From contig CAZWLN010000011.1 of assembly GCA_964634885.1 (NCBI GenBank), positions 1 through 64,000 of the forward strand: a stretch of 64,000 nucleotides of DNA, read 5' to 3'. The first letter of the stretch is position 1; each line of letters starts with the position of its first letter. Source of the DNA: DAINRZ01 sp964634885. GTDB taxonomy: Bacteria; Bacteroidota; Ignavibacteria; Kapaibacteriales; UBA2268. The position numbers and the translations under genes were made by a program. Below the pieces are notes generated by a model that worked only from the letters and a program-made list of their open reading frames with translations, made no database searches and was not told where the DNA came from. Shown one piece after another: positions 16,386-25,632 of the stretch.

Positions 16386-19300
16386 CTACTGGGCTATCTC
16401 AGGTGCCATACGTACTGAAACAACCTTTGTCAGGCCCACTTCCTGCATCGTAATGCCGTAGAGCGTATCTGCAGAGCTCATCGTACGCTTGTTGTGCGTA
16501 ACGATCATAAACTGTGTCTCGACGCTGAATTCCTTAATGAGATTAAGGTATTTGTCGATGTTGGCGTCGTCCAGAGGGGCGTCAACTTCGTCGAGGATGC
16601 AGAAGGGACTGGGCTTGACGAGGTAGATACCGAACAGCAGGGCGATTGCCGTCAGTGTCTTCTCTCCGCTGGACAGCGCTTCGATTGAGTTCGGCCTTTT
16701 GTTCGGTGGCTTGGCAACGATCTCGATGTCACATTCCAGGGGATTGCCTTCTGAAAGCTGGAGATGGGCTTCGCCGTCGTCTCCGAATAGTTTCCTGAAC
16801 AAGCCGGAGAAATTGGTATTTACCTGTGCATAGGTCTCCATGAACTTTGTCTCGGCTGTCTGGTTGATTTCGTCGATGGTTTCTTTCAGTGTTTTCTCCG
16901 AATCGACAAGGTCCTTGATCTGCTTCTGGTAGAAATCGAGCCTCTGGCTCTCACGCTCATAGTCCTCCAGCGCCATGAAATTGACGCTGCCGATGGCCAT
17001 CAGCTTTTCTTTGATGTTCTTCAGTTCATATTTCGTATCTTCCACCGAAAACTCGGGGTCTTCTTCGAACAGTGCGGTTTCGAGTTCAATCTCAAAGCTG
17101 TCTTTTGCCCTGACGACGAGGCTGTTTTTCAATGACCTGTACTCATTGAGGTTCAGTTCATACTGGTGCATGCTCTCGGTGAAACGTTCGTGGCCCTTTC
17201 TCAGGTTCGACAGCTCGTCGCTGTGCCTGCCGATCTGCTCCTGGACAGAATTGATCTGCTCTTCGATGTATTCGCTGGAAGTTTTTGCCTGGTCTCCGGT
17301 ACCTTTCAGCGCTTCGAGTTCAAGCGCCAACGCCTGGAGCGTGTCTTTGTACTGCTGTTTCCGCTCGTCGTTCTTCTGTAGCTCGTCCCTGCTGTTTGTG
17401 TTCCTTTCAGTCAGGTTCGTGAGTTCCGACCGGTAGTGGTCAATATCTTTCCGGAGCGAGTTGGCTTCTGCCTCGAGTTGGTACCTGACTTTCTCGGAAG
17501 CGCGGACGGTTTCGTCACATTCGTCGTATTCCTTCTCAGAGTTGCGTACACCGCCGATGACAGACTGGTACTCTTCCTTGAGGACGGCATAGTTTCCGTT
17601 CATTTCGTCGAGTTCGGATTCATAGTTCCCAGTTTCGGAGTTGATCTGAAGTATCTCTTCGTTGAACCTGCCGAGATTGGTCTCGATGAGGTTTCTTTTG
17701 TTAACGAGGTTTTGCTTTTTGAAATTTATTTCCGCAATCTGGTTGTTAAGCTTGTTTTTGTTGTTCTCGCTGGCTCTCAGGTTCTCGTTCAGTTTGTTGA
17801 TGTCGATGGCGGCGTAATTGCTCTTTGCAATCCTGTATTCTTCCGCAAGCTCGGTGATGGTTTTGTTGAGTTCCCATATTTCTTTTTCCAGTGTTTCCAT
17901 TCTCTCGCGCTTACCTACGGACAAGCCTTCGGTGTCTCCGATGGCTCCGCCTTTGATGATGCCCTTTGAGGTTACCAGTTCGCCGTCCATGGTAATGGCA
18001 GCGTCGGCAATGCCGAAGTCAACCATGTCGATGGCGTTCTGCAGCACATCGACAAGGAGAGTTTTTCCGAGTAAAGCCCTGAGTACATTCCTCAGTTGCG
18101 GGTCCACTCTTACGATTTCGCTGAGCCAACCGATGATGCCGTCGCCGATGACCGGTTCGCCCGGGGGCATGACTTCAGGAACGGAATCGCGGCAGATGAA
18201 AACAGCTTTGCCTTTCTCATTTTTCTTCAGTGCATTGAACGCTGCAAAAGCCTGCTGCCTGTTGTCAACGATGAAATAGCCCGCTGCTTCGCCCAGGGCA
18301 GCTTCGACTGCAACACGATGCTCGTCGTCGGCGCCGATGGCTTCGGCAAGCAGTACCTTGACGCATTCCGGATTCCAGTCCTCAGTTTCAATCAGGAACT
18401 TCGTACTTTCGTCAGCGTCAACAAATCCTTTGTAGAAATCCAGTTCGGCGGTGTTGCGGCTGTGGGCATTCTTAAGTTCAGCCAGGTCCTCCTGCAGTTT
18501 GTCGATGGCCCTCGCCAGAGCTGCTTGCTCCTCCTGTGCCGCGAATAGTTCGTCTTCGGCGTCCTTGATTGCCTGTTGGTTCTCTTCTTTTTGTTTTTCG
18601 TTCTTTTCAATCTCTCCGTCCAGGTCGCCAAGGCTGTTGTTGATCTTTTCAATCTCCGTATCGTTCTCCGAGAGGTTGTTCTCGATTGTTTCAACCCTCT
18701 GTCTGTTCCTGGCAATATGAGTTTTTGTCGTTTCGATTGAATTCTGAAGCCTGATCAGCTCTTCATTTTTCATGTTGGCTTCTTCGCGCAAGCCGTTCAG
18801 TTCGGACAGGAGCTTGTCCCTTTTTGTCCTCAGGCCTTCCAGGCTGTCTTCGGTCTCGTTCTTTTTGTTGACAGTCTCGTCCAGCTTATTAGCGGCTTCT
18901 TCGGACTGGGCCTTGATTCGGCTGCTGTTTTCCTCGAACGAGGCAATCTCCCTTGCAATCCTGTTCTGGTCGTTATCGATGGCGATTATTTTCTCGTTGA
19001 TGACGGCAATCTCTTTGTTCTTGGAAGCCAGGGCGTTGTTAAGTTCGCCTTCGAGATCGCGTGCTTTCTGGTATTCTTTGTTAAGGTTGTTCAGGTTGAT
19101 TTTCAGTTCGTTGAGGTGGTTTTCACTCTCCCCGATCTTCTCTTCGAATTCCTTCTTCTTTCCGACAGTGTCTTTACCGGATTCGAGCAGCTTCTCTTCC
19201 TGCTTTTTCAGCCGGTCATACTCGTGGTACACTAATTTGATGTCCAGTTCTTTGTGCTGTGCCATCAGCTTGTTGTAGCGCATTGTCTTAGAAGCTTGCC

Positions 19301-19919
19301 GGGAGAGCGAATTGACGTTCTTTTCCACTTCCTGGACAATATCTTCGACACGCATGAGGTCGGTCTGGACAGACTCGAGCTTCTTGGCTGCTTCTTTTCT
19401 CCTGGCTTTGTATTTTGTTACGCCGGCTGCTTCTTCAAACAGGTGCCGCCTTTCTTCGGGCTTACCGCTGAGGATTGCCTCGACCATCTTCAATTCGATG
19501 ACCGAGTAGGAATCCGGGCCCATTCCCGTATCCATGAACAGGTCGGTAACGTCGCGCAGCCTGCACTTGGCGTTGTTAATGAGGTAGTGGCTTTCGCCGT
19601 TGCGGAACAGCCTTCTGGTAATCTTTACTTCGGTGTATTCCGTCGGCAGCTTCTGTTTGTTGTTCTGAAGTGTGATGGAAACTTCGGCCATGCCGAGAGG
19701 TTTACGCTTGTCGGTACCGTTGAAGATGACATTCTCCATCACGTCGGAACGAAGTACCGCAGTCTTTTGCTCGCCGAGCACCCACCTGATTGCGTCGAGG
19801 ATATTCGTCTTTCCGCAGCCGTTCGGTCCTACGAAGCTGGTTATTCCTTCGGAGAACCTGAAGGTAGTTTTATTCGCAAAGGATTTGAATCCTATTATTT
19901 CTAAATCAGATAAATACAT
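16386..19919 (-). CDS. smc: Chromosome segregation protein SMC
   Basis: The 1177-residue SMC ATPase organises and segregates chromosomes with ScpAB. The N-terminal head has the Walker A motif GPNGCGKTN (31-39) in FVGPNGCGKTNILDAI. Two long coiled coils (about 170-500 and 670-1000) flank a hinge (about 515-665) with GAAGYF-like and glycine-rich KGGAIGDTEGLSVGKRE segments. The C-terminal head has the ABC signature ALSSGEKTLTAIALLF (LSSGEK at 1082-1087) and Walker B FCILDEVDAPLDDANI. Length is canonical. The gene follows mreBCD (55-bp gap to mreD) on the same strand. scpA and scpB are not in the window. Confidence 0.97.
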   Translation of the reverse strand: MYLSDLEIIGFKSFANKTTFRFSEGITSFVGPNGCGKTNILDAIRWVLGEQKTAVLRSDVMENVIFNGTDKRKPLGMAEVSITLQNNKQKLPTEYTEVKITRRLFRNGESHYLINNAKCRLRDVTDLFMDTGMGPDSYSVIELKMVEAILSGKPEERRHLFEEAAGVTKYKARRKEAAKKLESVQTDLMRVEDIVQEVEKNVNSLSRQASKTMRYNKLMAQHKELDIKLVYHEYDRLKKQEEKLLESGKDTVGKKKEFEEKIGESENHLNELKINLNNLNKEYQKARDLEGELNNALASKNKEIAVINEKIIAIDNDQNRIAREIASFEENSSRIKAQSEEAANKLDETVNKKNETEDSLEGLRTKRDKLLSELNGLREEANMKNEELIRLQNSIETTKTHIARNRQRVETIENNLSENDTEIEKINNSLGDLDGEIEKNEKQKEENQQAIKDAEDELFAAQEEQAALARAIDKLQEDLAELKNAHSRNTAELDFYKGFVDADESTKFLIETEDWNPECVKVLLAEAIGADDEHRVAVEAALGEAAGYFIVDNRQQAFAAFNALKKNEKGKAVFICRDSVPEVMPPGEPVIGDGIIGWLSEIVRVDPQLRNVLRALLGKTLLVDVLQNAIDMVDFGIADAAITMDGELVTSKGIIKGGAIGDTEGLSVGKRERMETLEKEIWELNKTITELAEEYRIAKSNYAAIDINKLNENLRASENNKNKLNNQIAEINFKKQNLVNKRNLIETNLGRFNEEILQINSETGNYESELDEMNGNYAVLKEEYQSVIGGVRNSEKEYDECDETVRASEKVRYQLEAEANSLRKDIDHYRSELTNLTERNTNSRDELQKNDERKQQYKDTLQALALELEALKGTGDQAKTSSEYIEEQINSVQEQIGRHSDELSNLRKGHERFTESMHQYELNLNEYRSLKNSLVVRAKDSFEIELETALFEEDPEFSVEDTKYELKNIKEKLMAIGSVNFMALEDYERESQRLDFYQKQIKDLVDSEKTLKETIDEINQTAETKFMETYAQVNTNFSGLFRKLFGDDGEAHLQLSEGNPLECDIEIVAKPPNKRPNSIEALSSGEKTLTAIALLFGIYLVKPSPFCILDEVDAPLDDANIDKYLNLIKEFSVETQFMIVTHNKRTMSSADTLYGITMQEVGLTKVVSVRMAPEIAQ

Positions 19920-19974
19920 ATTTATATTAAATTTCTAAAATTCTGCTTTTAACAAACTGTAAAAATAAGAAAAA

Positions 19975-20514
19975 TCAGTTCAACATTTTAAATCTCTTGC
20001 CGGGAATTTTCAAAAGCATGGCAAAGAGGCCATAGAATGTGGTATAGAAGGAGCTTGCAATGCCATAGACCAGGAAGTACTGGTACAGGAACCCGCTGTT
20101 GAGGTCGATGTGGAACAGGTAGTATATCAGGTTGTGGACAGCGGCAGTTGAAAACAGAATTACAAGGAATTTGTAGCTTTTGATGATCTGGTCGGTTTTT
20201 TCCTCAACATAGAAGAAGCCGGCAATGAACGCGACAATTGTTTTTACTAAGGCATTGGTACCGATTATGTCCTGGGAAGCAATATCGAAGAACAAGCCTA
20301 TTATGAATCCGGCAAAGACAGCAACGAAGCGTCCTTCCGAGAGGGCAATCCACACACAGAGTATTACCAGCAGGTCCGGGGCGATGTTTCCCAGGGAGAT
20401 GTAACGCAGGAAGGTCAGGTGGAAAAGCGTAAGAAGGGACATTGCCACAGCATACCAGATGAGCCTTGTCCTGAATGATCTTGTCCTTACCGTTTTTTCA
20501 GATACGATTTTCAT
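19975..20514 (-). CDS. mreD: Rod shape-determining protein MreD
   Basis: The 179-residue inner-membrane protein has about five hydrophobic spans (for example LIWYAVAMSLLTLFHLTFL and IAPDLLVILCVWIALSEG). The GNIAPDLLVILCVWIAL and GRFVAVFAGFIIGLFFDI segments are the MreD hallmark. It works with MreC, MreB and the elongasome to direct lateral cell-wall synthesis. The gene starts 9 bp after mreC ends, as in a conserved operon. Confidence 0.92.
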   Translation of the reverse strand: MKIVSEKTVRTRSFRTRLIWYAVAMSLLTLFHLTFLRYISLGNIAPDLLVILCVWIALSEGRFVAVFAGFIIGLFFDIASQDIIGTNALVKTIVAFIAGFFYVEEKTDQIIKSYKFLVILFSTAAVHNLIYYLFHIDLNSGFLYQYFLVYGIASSFYTTFYGLFAMLLKIPGKRFKMLN

Positions 20515-20523
20515 TGTCTGTGC

Positions 20524-21384
20524 CTACTGTTTGTTTGGTTGCTGCCGTGACTGAAGCCTCTTGTCCATGTCCCTGACAAGCTTCTGCAAGTCCGGGTCGG
20601 GCAGGTATTTCAGGATGAACAATTGCTGCAATGTTGAAAAATTGACGAATGTGTTGACTTTAATAACCAGATGTATGCCTCCGGGGTCTTCTTCGATTTT
20701 TGAAATCTCGCCGATAGGTATGCCCTCGGGGTATTTACTGCTGAAATAGGAAGTTATGATCTTGTCGCCTTCTTCCACGCCCGAATTTTTCGAGACGTAA
20801 TTCATTTTGAATGTCGAACTGCTGTACCACTCGAGGGTACCTTCGATGTACTTGCCTTCGACCCTTGCCGAAATGACAGTGCCGGGATTGTCGATGAGGT
20901 CTATGATCGAGTAGTTTGAAGAAGCGCCGAAAACGTAGCCTACCAAGCCGGCTTCGGTACGCACGGCCATTCCTTCCTCGACACCGTCTTCGGTGCCCCG
21001 GTTAACAGTAAGGTAAGTTTTCATGAATTTTGTGGACTTGCCGGTAATATCGGCAAGAATATGCGGGTCGTCGAGTTTGTCGCGGAAACCGAGGGTTTCC
21101 CTCAGGCTTTTGTTTTCCAGGAGCGCTTTCCTCATCCTGGCAACTTCATTGGAAAGCTGCAGGTTAAGCTCGCGCAGGGACTGGTTCTCGCTTTCCAGCG
21201 CAGCGGGATCGGGTATAAATGAAAAAATGTCCTGGAGCCAGCCTACGCCGCCGATAATCAGCGTCCTGAAACCGCCCATCCTGGAAGCCCCGTTCATGGA
21301 TATGAGAAATACACTGATGATTACAAGGGCAACGAAGGACAGGTAGTCCTTATATTTCATCACAAAATTTATCAGCCTTTGCAT
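20524..21384 (-). CDS. mreC: Rod shape-determining protein MreC
   Basis: The 286-residue protein has one N-terminal membrane span (YLSFVALVIISVFLISM) and a coiled coil (about 60-90, ESENQSLRELNLQLSNEVAR). A periplasmic two-beta-barrel domain includes MKTYLTVNRGTEDGVEEGMAV and GLVGYVFGASSNYSIIDLI, the classic MreC core. It forms the periplasmic scaffold of the elongation machinery. A glutamine- and asparagine-rich C-terminal tail follows. It sits between mreB and mreD with tight spacing (29 bp and 9 bp). Confidence 0.95.
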   Translation of the reverse strand: MQRLINFVMKYKDYLSFVALVIISVFLISMNGASRMGGFRTLIIGGVGWLQDIFSFIPDPAALESENQSLRELNLQLSNEVARMRKALLENKSLRETLGFRDKLDDPHILADITGKSTKFMKTYLTVNRGTEDGVEEGMAVRTEAGLVGYVFGASSNYSIIDLIDNPGTVISARVEGKYIEGTLEWYSSSTFKMNYVSKNSGVEEGDKIITSYFSSKYPEGIPIGEISKIEEDPGGIHLVIKVNTFVNFSTLQQLFILKYLPDPDLQKLVRDMDKRLQSRQQPNKQ

Positions 21385-21413
21385 CGAGCCGCTTTTTCAG
21401 TTACTAATGCTTA

Positions 21414-22436
21414 TTAATAGCGTGTTGCTTTAAGTAATACATTGGAATACTCGGTAATATTCTCAAGCACGTGACCGGTACCGCGTACAACAGCAGTAAG
21501 CGGGTCGTCGGCAACGTGAACCGGCAATCCTGTTTCCTGTTTCAGCCTGTCGTCCAGTTTGAGCAGCAGTGCGCCGCCACCTGTGAGCATTATGCCCCTG
21601 TCGAAGATGTCGGCGGAAAGTTCCGGCGGTGTTCTTTCGAGGAGGTTAAGAACAGCCTGGACTATTTCATTGACCGGTTCTGCGAGCGCTTCGCGAATTT
21701 CTTCGGAACCGACGCGAATCATCTTAGGAATACCCGTAAGCAGGTCACGGCCCTTGACTTCCACTTCGATTTCTTCGTCGAGAGGTGCCGCAGAGCCGAC
21801 TCTGTGCTTAATCATCTCGGCAGTACGGTCGCCGATGAGTATGTTGTGTACGCGTTTGAAGTACTGGACAATGGCCTGTGTCATCTCGTCGCCGGCAGTA
21901 CGTATGGATTCGACGGTAACGATGCCCGACAGTGCAATGACTGCAATCTCGGTAGTGCCGCCGCCGATGTCCACGATCATGTTGCCGATGGGCTCATGGA
22001 CATTGAGTCCGATGCCGATGGCGCCGGCCATTGGTTCGGCGATGAGGTGCACTTCTTTTGCTCCTGCGTGTTCGCAACTGTCGCGAACAGCTCTCTTTTC
22101 AACTTCGGTAATGCCGCTGGGTACACAAACCACTACCCTGCGGGCAGGCTGCCAACTGAGGGACACTTTGCGTATGAAAGCCCTGAGCATGCCTTCTGTA
22201 ATTTCAAAATCAGCGATCGCCCCGTCCCTCATGGGCCGGATGATCTTTATTTCCCTGTGAGTCTTGCCGACCATTGCCTGGGCTTCATGCCCTATGGCAA
22301 TGATGTGCTTGCTTGATCTGTCGAAAGCCACAATAGAAGGCTCGTTGAGGACAATGCCTTTGCCCTTCATCCAGATGAGGGAGTTGGCGGTCCCGAGGTC
22401 TATCGCCACGTCGTTTGTAAATATTCTTAACTGCAT
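21414..22436 (-). CDS. mreB: Rod shape-determining protein MreB (actin homologue)
   Basis: The 340-residue bacterial actin polymerises under the inner membrane and positions wall synthesis. Recognisable nucleotide-binding segments are VAIDLGTANSLIWMKGKGIV (phosphate 1), IVDIGGGTTEIAV (phosphate 2) and GIMLTGGGALL (adenosine). EPMAGAIGIGL is a further conserved motif. Length is canonical. It is the first gene of mreB-mreC-mreD, which are transcribed toward smc. Presence of the set implies a rod-shaped cell. Confidence 0.97.
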   Translation of the reverse strand: MQLRIFTNDVAIDLGTANSLIWMKGKGIVLNEPSIVAFDRSSKHIIAIGHEAQAMVGKTHREIKIIRPMRDGAIADFEITEGMLRAFIRKVSLSWQPARRVVVCVPSGITEVEKRAVRDSCEHAGAKEVHLIAEPMAGAIGIGLNVHEPIGNMIVDIGGGTTEIAVIALSGIVTVESIRTAGDEMTQAIVQYFKRVHNILIGDRTAEMIKHRVGSAAPLDEEIEVEVKGRDLLTGIPKMIRVGSEEIREALAEPVNEIVQAVLNLLERTPPELSADIFDRGIMLTGGGALLLKLDDRLKQETGLPVHVADDPLTAVVRGTGHVLENITEYSNVLLKATRY

Positions 22437-22591
22437 GCGCTTTCTATCTCATTCTCAACAAAATATTCAATTAATAAATTAACAAAAATAAGAGATTATT
22501 ATTAATTAGAATAATATTTTCTGTATCTGATGATAATGAAAGGGATAATTACTACCGGTAAGCATGAATTCTCTTGAATAATAATACTCCA

Positions 22592-23131
22592 TTATATTTT
22601 TGGGTAAAGGCTGCTTTTAATGAACTGCATGATATATTCCATCTCCCTGATCAACAACCTTGCGATGGCATCGAGTTCTGCCTGCGGAATATTTTTCGTT
22701 TTCCGGTAGCTGCTTGTCATCCTGATAAGCTTGCCGCCATTGAAATAATACCTGTTCTTTTGGATTTTCCTTTTTTTCCAATTGAACTTATCTTCATAGT
22801 ACGGTACATTATATATGGTGATTGTCTCCAGAATGAAAATCAGGCTGTTGTCTTTGAAGTAGTAATCTGTCTGTACCTGACGACTCTCACCGAGGCATAT
22901 TTCTTTGATTAGTTTCAACTCGCCTTTGTAATAATAGCCCGTCAAATCCACGCCGTCGGTTGTAAGTATTACCGTATCGCCTACTAAGACCGAATCGACC
23001 GTAGTGTAATGTTTCTTTTCGGACAGGACCTTCTTACACTCTTTCCTGATGCTCCTGACAAGGGCATCGGTTCCGGGCGCTGCCGCCGCAAGGGCCTGGA
23101 AAAGCAGGAGTAATATTATGAACTTCTTCAT
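22592..23131 (-). CDS. Exported protein of unknown function
   Basis: The 179-residue protein has a clear signal peptide (MKKFIILLLLFQALAAAAPG) and a polar, tyrosine-rich mature domain rich in beta-strand-like segments (GYYYKGELKLIKEICLG, QTDYYFKDNSLIFILETITIYN). Its C-terminal helix (IARLLIREMEYIMQF) is amphipathic. I do not recognise the family; small periplasmic proteins of this composition are common in Bacteroidota. It lies 155 bp upstream of mreB on the same strand and is followed upstream by a 211-bp AT-rich gap before the divergent ATPase gene. Confidence 0.75.
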   Translation of the reverse strand: MKKFIILLLLFQALAAAAPGTDALVRSIRKECKKVLSEKKHYTTVDSVLVGDTVILTTDGVDLTGYYYKGELKLIKEICLGESRQVQTDYYFKDNSLIFILETITIYNVPYYEDKFNWKKRKIQKNRYYFNGGKLIRMTSSYRKTKNIPQAELDAIARLLIREMEYIMQFIKSSLYPKI

Positions 23132-23342
23132 AGTTTATTAGCCACAACCATTTGACAACTATTATTAAATTACTTCAAATTTTAGTTAAATGCAATAAAT
23201 ACAAATATTTCAACAATATTTTAATAATTACTAACAAAATGAAGAATATTTGCAAATACTTATAAAATATATTAGCAATAATCCGTTTTATACATTAGAT
23301 TTGTAAAATATTTGCAAATATAGATAATAAATAGGTGATAAT

Positions 23343-24611
23343 ATGCTTTTAGAATTCAAAATCCGCAACTTTCGCTCAATCCGTGAGGAACTTACATTGT
23401 CGATGATGTCTTCCGGCAGGCTGGGAAAGAAAGACCTGCCCGACAATGTCGCCCTCCACGACAAGTTCAAAGCCGTTAAAAGCTTAGTCTTGTACGGCAG
23501 GAACGCTTCGGGGAAAAGTAATGTTATACTTGCAATACTTGCATTACAGAATATTGTCTCACAATCTGACAAGTTCAGGATTAATGAAAGGATACCTGTT
23601 TATGAGCCATTTTTACTCGACGATGAATATATCAATAAACCTGTAATGTTTGCAATCGACTTCATCGGATATGATAATAACAGGTACAATTATCTTATCG
23701 AATTTAACAGTGATGAAATATTAAAAGAAGAATTATTTTTTTATCCTAATGGTGTAAAGTCAAAACTTTATAAGAGAGATGGTTTGGAACTATCATACGG
23801 AGACTATTTCTCCGGAAATAGAAAATCAATTGAAAATGAACTTTTAAAGAACCAATTGTTTCTTTCTAAGTCTTCAACAATGAGGTTTAAATATTTGAAT
23901 GAAGTGTATTCATCTATCATTGCTTATGTCAGTGTAATGAAAAATCAGACTGATTTTGACCGTGGACTTCCAATCGGAATGACAGAGGATAAAACAAAAA
24001 GAATGAATAGTATTATTAATTTATTGAAAAATGCAGACACGAATATTCATGATTTTAAACTAATCAGACAAAATGCCGCAGAATCTCATTTTGCACAAAG
24101 TTTTTTATATAGTGTTCATGAAGATGAAAAGCCTTATTGGTCGTTTGAAAAAATTAATCTTAAAACAATGCATCCTGTCTTCAGAAACGGTCAAATAGTC
24201 AGATATACAGATTTTGATTTTACCCAGGAATCATCAGGAACAAAAAAACTATTCGGGATAAGCTATCAGTTACTTACCTGTCTTGATAACGGAGGAATTT
24301 TATTCGTAGATGAGCTTGACCAAAGCCTGCATCCTTTGCTTACAAGGATGTTGATTGGCCTGTTCCACAACCCGGAAACCAATCCCAAAAATGCTCAACT
24401 GATCTTTGCAACCCACGACAGCTACTTACTCGATTCCGAACTGTTCCGCAGGGACCAGATAGGTTTTGTCGAAAAGGGCTATGAAGGGAATTCGGAATTG
24501 TACAGGTTGAGCGACATCAAAGGCGTAAGGAAGGACATTCCAATCGACAAGTGGTACCTGAGCGGAAGGTTCGGCGCCATTCCGGTCATCGGAGACTTCA
24601 GTCTGAAATAA
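23343..24611 (+). CDS. AAA15-family (COG1106) ATPase, AbiLi/RloA-like
   Basis: The 422-residue ATP-binding protein begins MLLEFKIRNFRSIREE, with Walker A GRNASGKS at 52-59. It has a Walker B-like ILFVDELDQSLHP at about 330, followed by the H-loop-like FATHDSYLLD. This is the architecture of RecF/SMC-like ATPases of COG1106. The family includes AbiLi and RloA, usually paired with an RloB/AbiLii partner in phage defence. No such partner gene is visible downstream. Base composition is mosaic: hand-counted G+C is 36/60 at 23401-23460, 12/60 at 23701-23760 and 27/60 at 24481-24540. The middle was likely exchanged independently of the ATPase ends. Role in defence is inferred. Confidence 0.85.
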   Translation: MLLEFKIRNFRSIREELTLSMMSSGRLGKKDLPDNVALHDKFKAVKSLVLYGRNASGKSNVILAILALQNIVSQSDKFRINERIPVYEPFLLDDEYINKPVMFAIDFIGYDNNRYNYLIEFNSDEILKEELFFYPNGVKSKLYKRDGLELSYGDYFSGNRKSIENELLKNQLFLSKSSTMRFKYLNEVYSSIIAYVSVMKNQTDFDRGLPIGMTEDKTKRMNSIINLLKNADTNIHDFKLIRQNAAESHFAQSFLYSVHEDEKPYWSFEKINLKTMHPVFRNGQIVRYTDFDFTQESSGTKKLFGISYQLLTCLDNGGILFVDELDQSLHPLLTRMLIGLFHNPETNPKNAQLIFATHDSYLLDSELFRRDQIGFVEKGYEGNSELYRLSDIKGVRKDIPIDKWYLSGRFGAIPVIGDFSLK

Positions 24612-24631
24612 TAAGCAAACAAAAAAGAAAT

Positions 24632-24662
24632 AGACAGGGGATCACACATTTGTGATCTGTCT
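24632..24662. repeat. Inverted repeat downstream of the AAA15 ATPase gene
   Basis: GATCACA (24640-24646) and TGTGATC (24651-24657) form a stem with a 4-base loop. It is extended by AGACA (24632-24636) pairing with TGTCT (24658-24662) around a GGG bulge. No T-run follows, so its role as a terminator is doubtful. Confidence 0.6.
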
Positions 24663-24838
24663 GCATATACCGATGTCCACAAATTAGTGAAGGCAATGAT
24701 TGGATAATTGAAATCTTAGTGGGCTTTGAAGTTGTTCCCGTTCCGAAGTCAGTGGTTGTTTTTGTTCAATGGAAAGACAGGGCCAGGGATAAAATAAAAA
24801 TCATTCCAAACGACATCCTGAGAATACATTTGGAATGA
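24656..24838 (+). pseudogene. Possible coding remnant (60 codons, no good start)
   Basis: Between two stops, one frame reads through without interruption. It contains CIYRCPQISEGNDWIIEI followed by VPVPKSVVVFVQWKDRARDK and ends NDILRIHLE-stop. The composition is protein-like, but there is no ATG with a ribosome-binding site, so it may be the decayed 3' end of a gene displaced next to the ATPase. The CxxxC start could be a broken zinc ribbon. This is speculative. Confidence 0.3.
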
Positions 24839-24840
24839 TT
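24790..24840 (-). terminator. Probable terminator for the RRM gene at 24931-25194
   Basis: AATCATTCCAAA (24799-24810) and TTTGGAATGATT (24829-24840) are perfect 12-base reverse complements around an 18-base loop. Read on the minus strand, the second arm is followed by TTTTTATTTTA. It lies about 90 bp past the stop of the RRM gene. Confidence 0.6.
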
Positions 24841-24930
24841 AAAAGTTTAAGCGATTAGAAAGGATGATTACTAAGCCTTATCAGATTGTGTCAATCAATT
24901 CTGATTGAGGGGCTTAACATCATTCGGATC

Positions 24931-25194
24931 CTAATACATTCTTCTATTTGATTGTGGTTTTTCCTGCGCTAATTTTACAGTGATTGTCCTGCCCTGTATA
25001 TCAGTTTCATTCAATCCGTCCATTGCTTTTCTGGCAGCGTTGTCAGACATTTCGACAAAACCGAAGCCACGAGACATTCCGGTTTCTCTGTCAGTAATAA
25101 TTTTGAGAGAATCGATTTCTCCAAATTCTCTAAATTCCGAAGTCAATTCGGCTTCGGTCATGCTGTTGGGAAGGTTCCCGACAAATAATTTCAT
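24931..25194 (-). CDS. RNA-binding protein with one RRM domain (first copy)
   Basis: The 87-residue protein is almost entirely an RNA recognition motif. RNP2 is KLFVGNLPNS at the start and RNP1 is SRGFGFVEM at about 42-50. A short basic tail (EKPQSNRRMY) follows. Small single-RRM proteins in Bacteroidetes and cyanobacteria resemble cold-inducible RNA-binding proteins and bind single-stranded RNA; regulation by cold is inferred, not seen. AGGA lies upstream of the ATG. A paralogue of the same length and layout lies at 34871-35134. Confidence 0.93.
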   Translation of the reverse strand: MKLFVGNLPNSMTEAELTSEFREFGEIDSLKIITDRETGMSRGFGFVEMSDNAARKAMDGLNETDIQGRTITVKLAQEKPQSNRRMY

Positions 25195-25632
25195 ATAAAA
25201 TCCTAAAAATTAAAAATTCTTAATCACTATTGATTAATAGACTACAAAATTACAAATATTATGATTATATATATTACAGAAATCGCAGAATATATTACAT
25301 AATTCACAGATTATTGATAATATTTCGATTTTTTGGTCTCATGGAAGAAAAAAGACGGATGAAGTCTATGGAGTCGAAGGATTAACAAACTGTATGAATG
25401 CTTAAAGCTGAAAACCGGACCCATGATTGCTGCTTTATGGCTTACACCTGTGTGCGGAGGGATCAATAATCCTTACACACCGGCAGTCTATACAAATATA
25501 AGAAATCCAACAAAGCACAATTGATAAAATTAACTATAATTATATAAATCTTTCCCGGATTTCTGTAACGAATGTTTTTCAGTTAAGTATTAATTTATTA
25601 AAAAGATAAAAGTACTATATTGGAATGGAAAT
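25195..25632. other. 438-bp divergent leader region
   Basis: No gene is seen. The part next to the RRM gene (25195-25330) is strongly AT-rich. The middle holds an imperfect hairpin in which GTGTG (25450-25454) pairs with CACAC (25476-25480), enclosing GGAT/ATCC. I see no cobalamin riboswitch pattern before the B12-type radical SAM gene, although such an RNA would be hard to exclude by eye. Confidence 0.5.
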
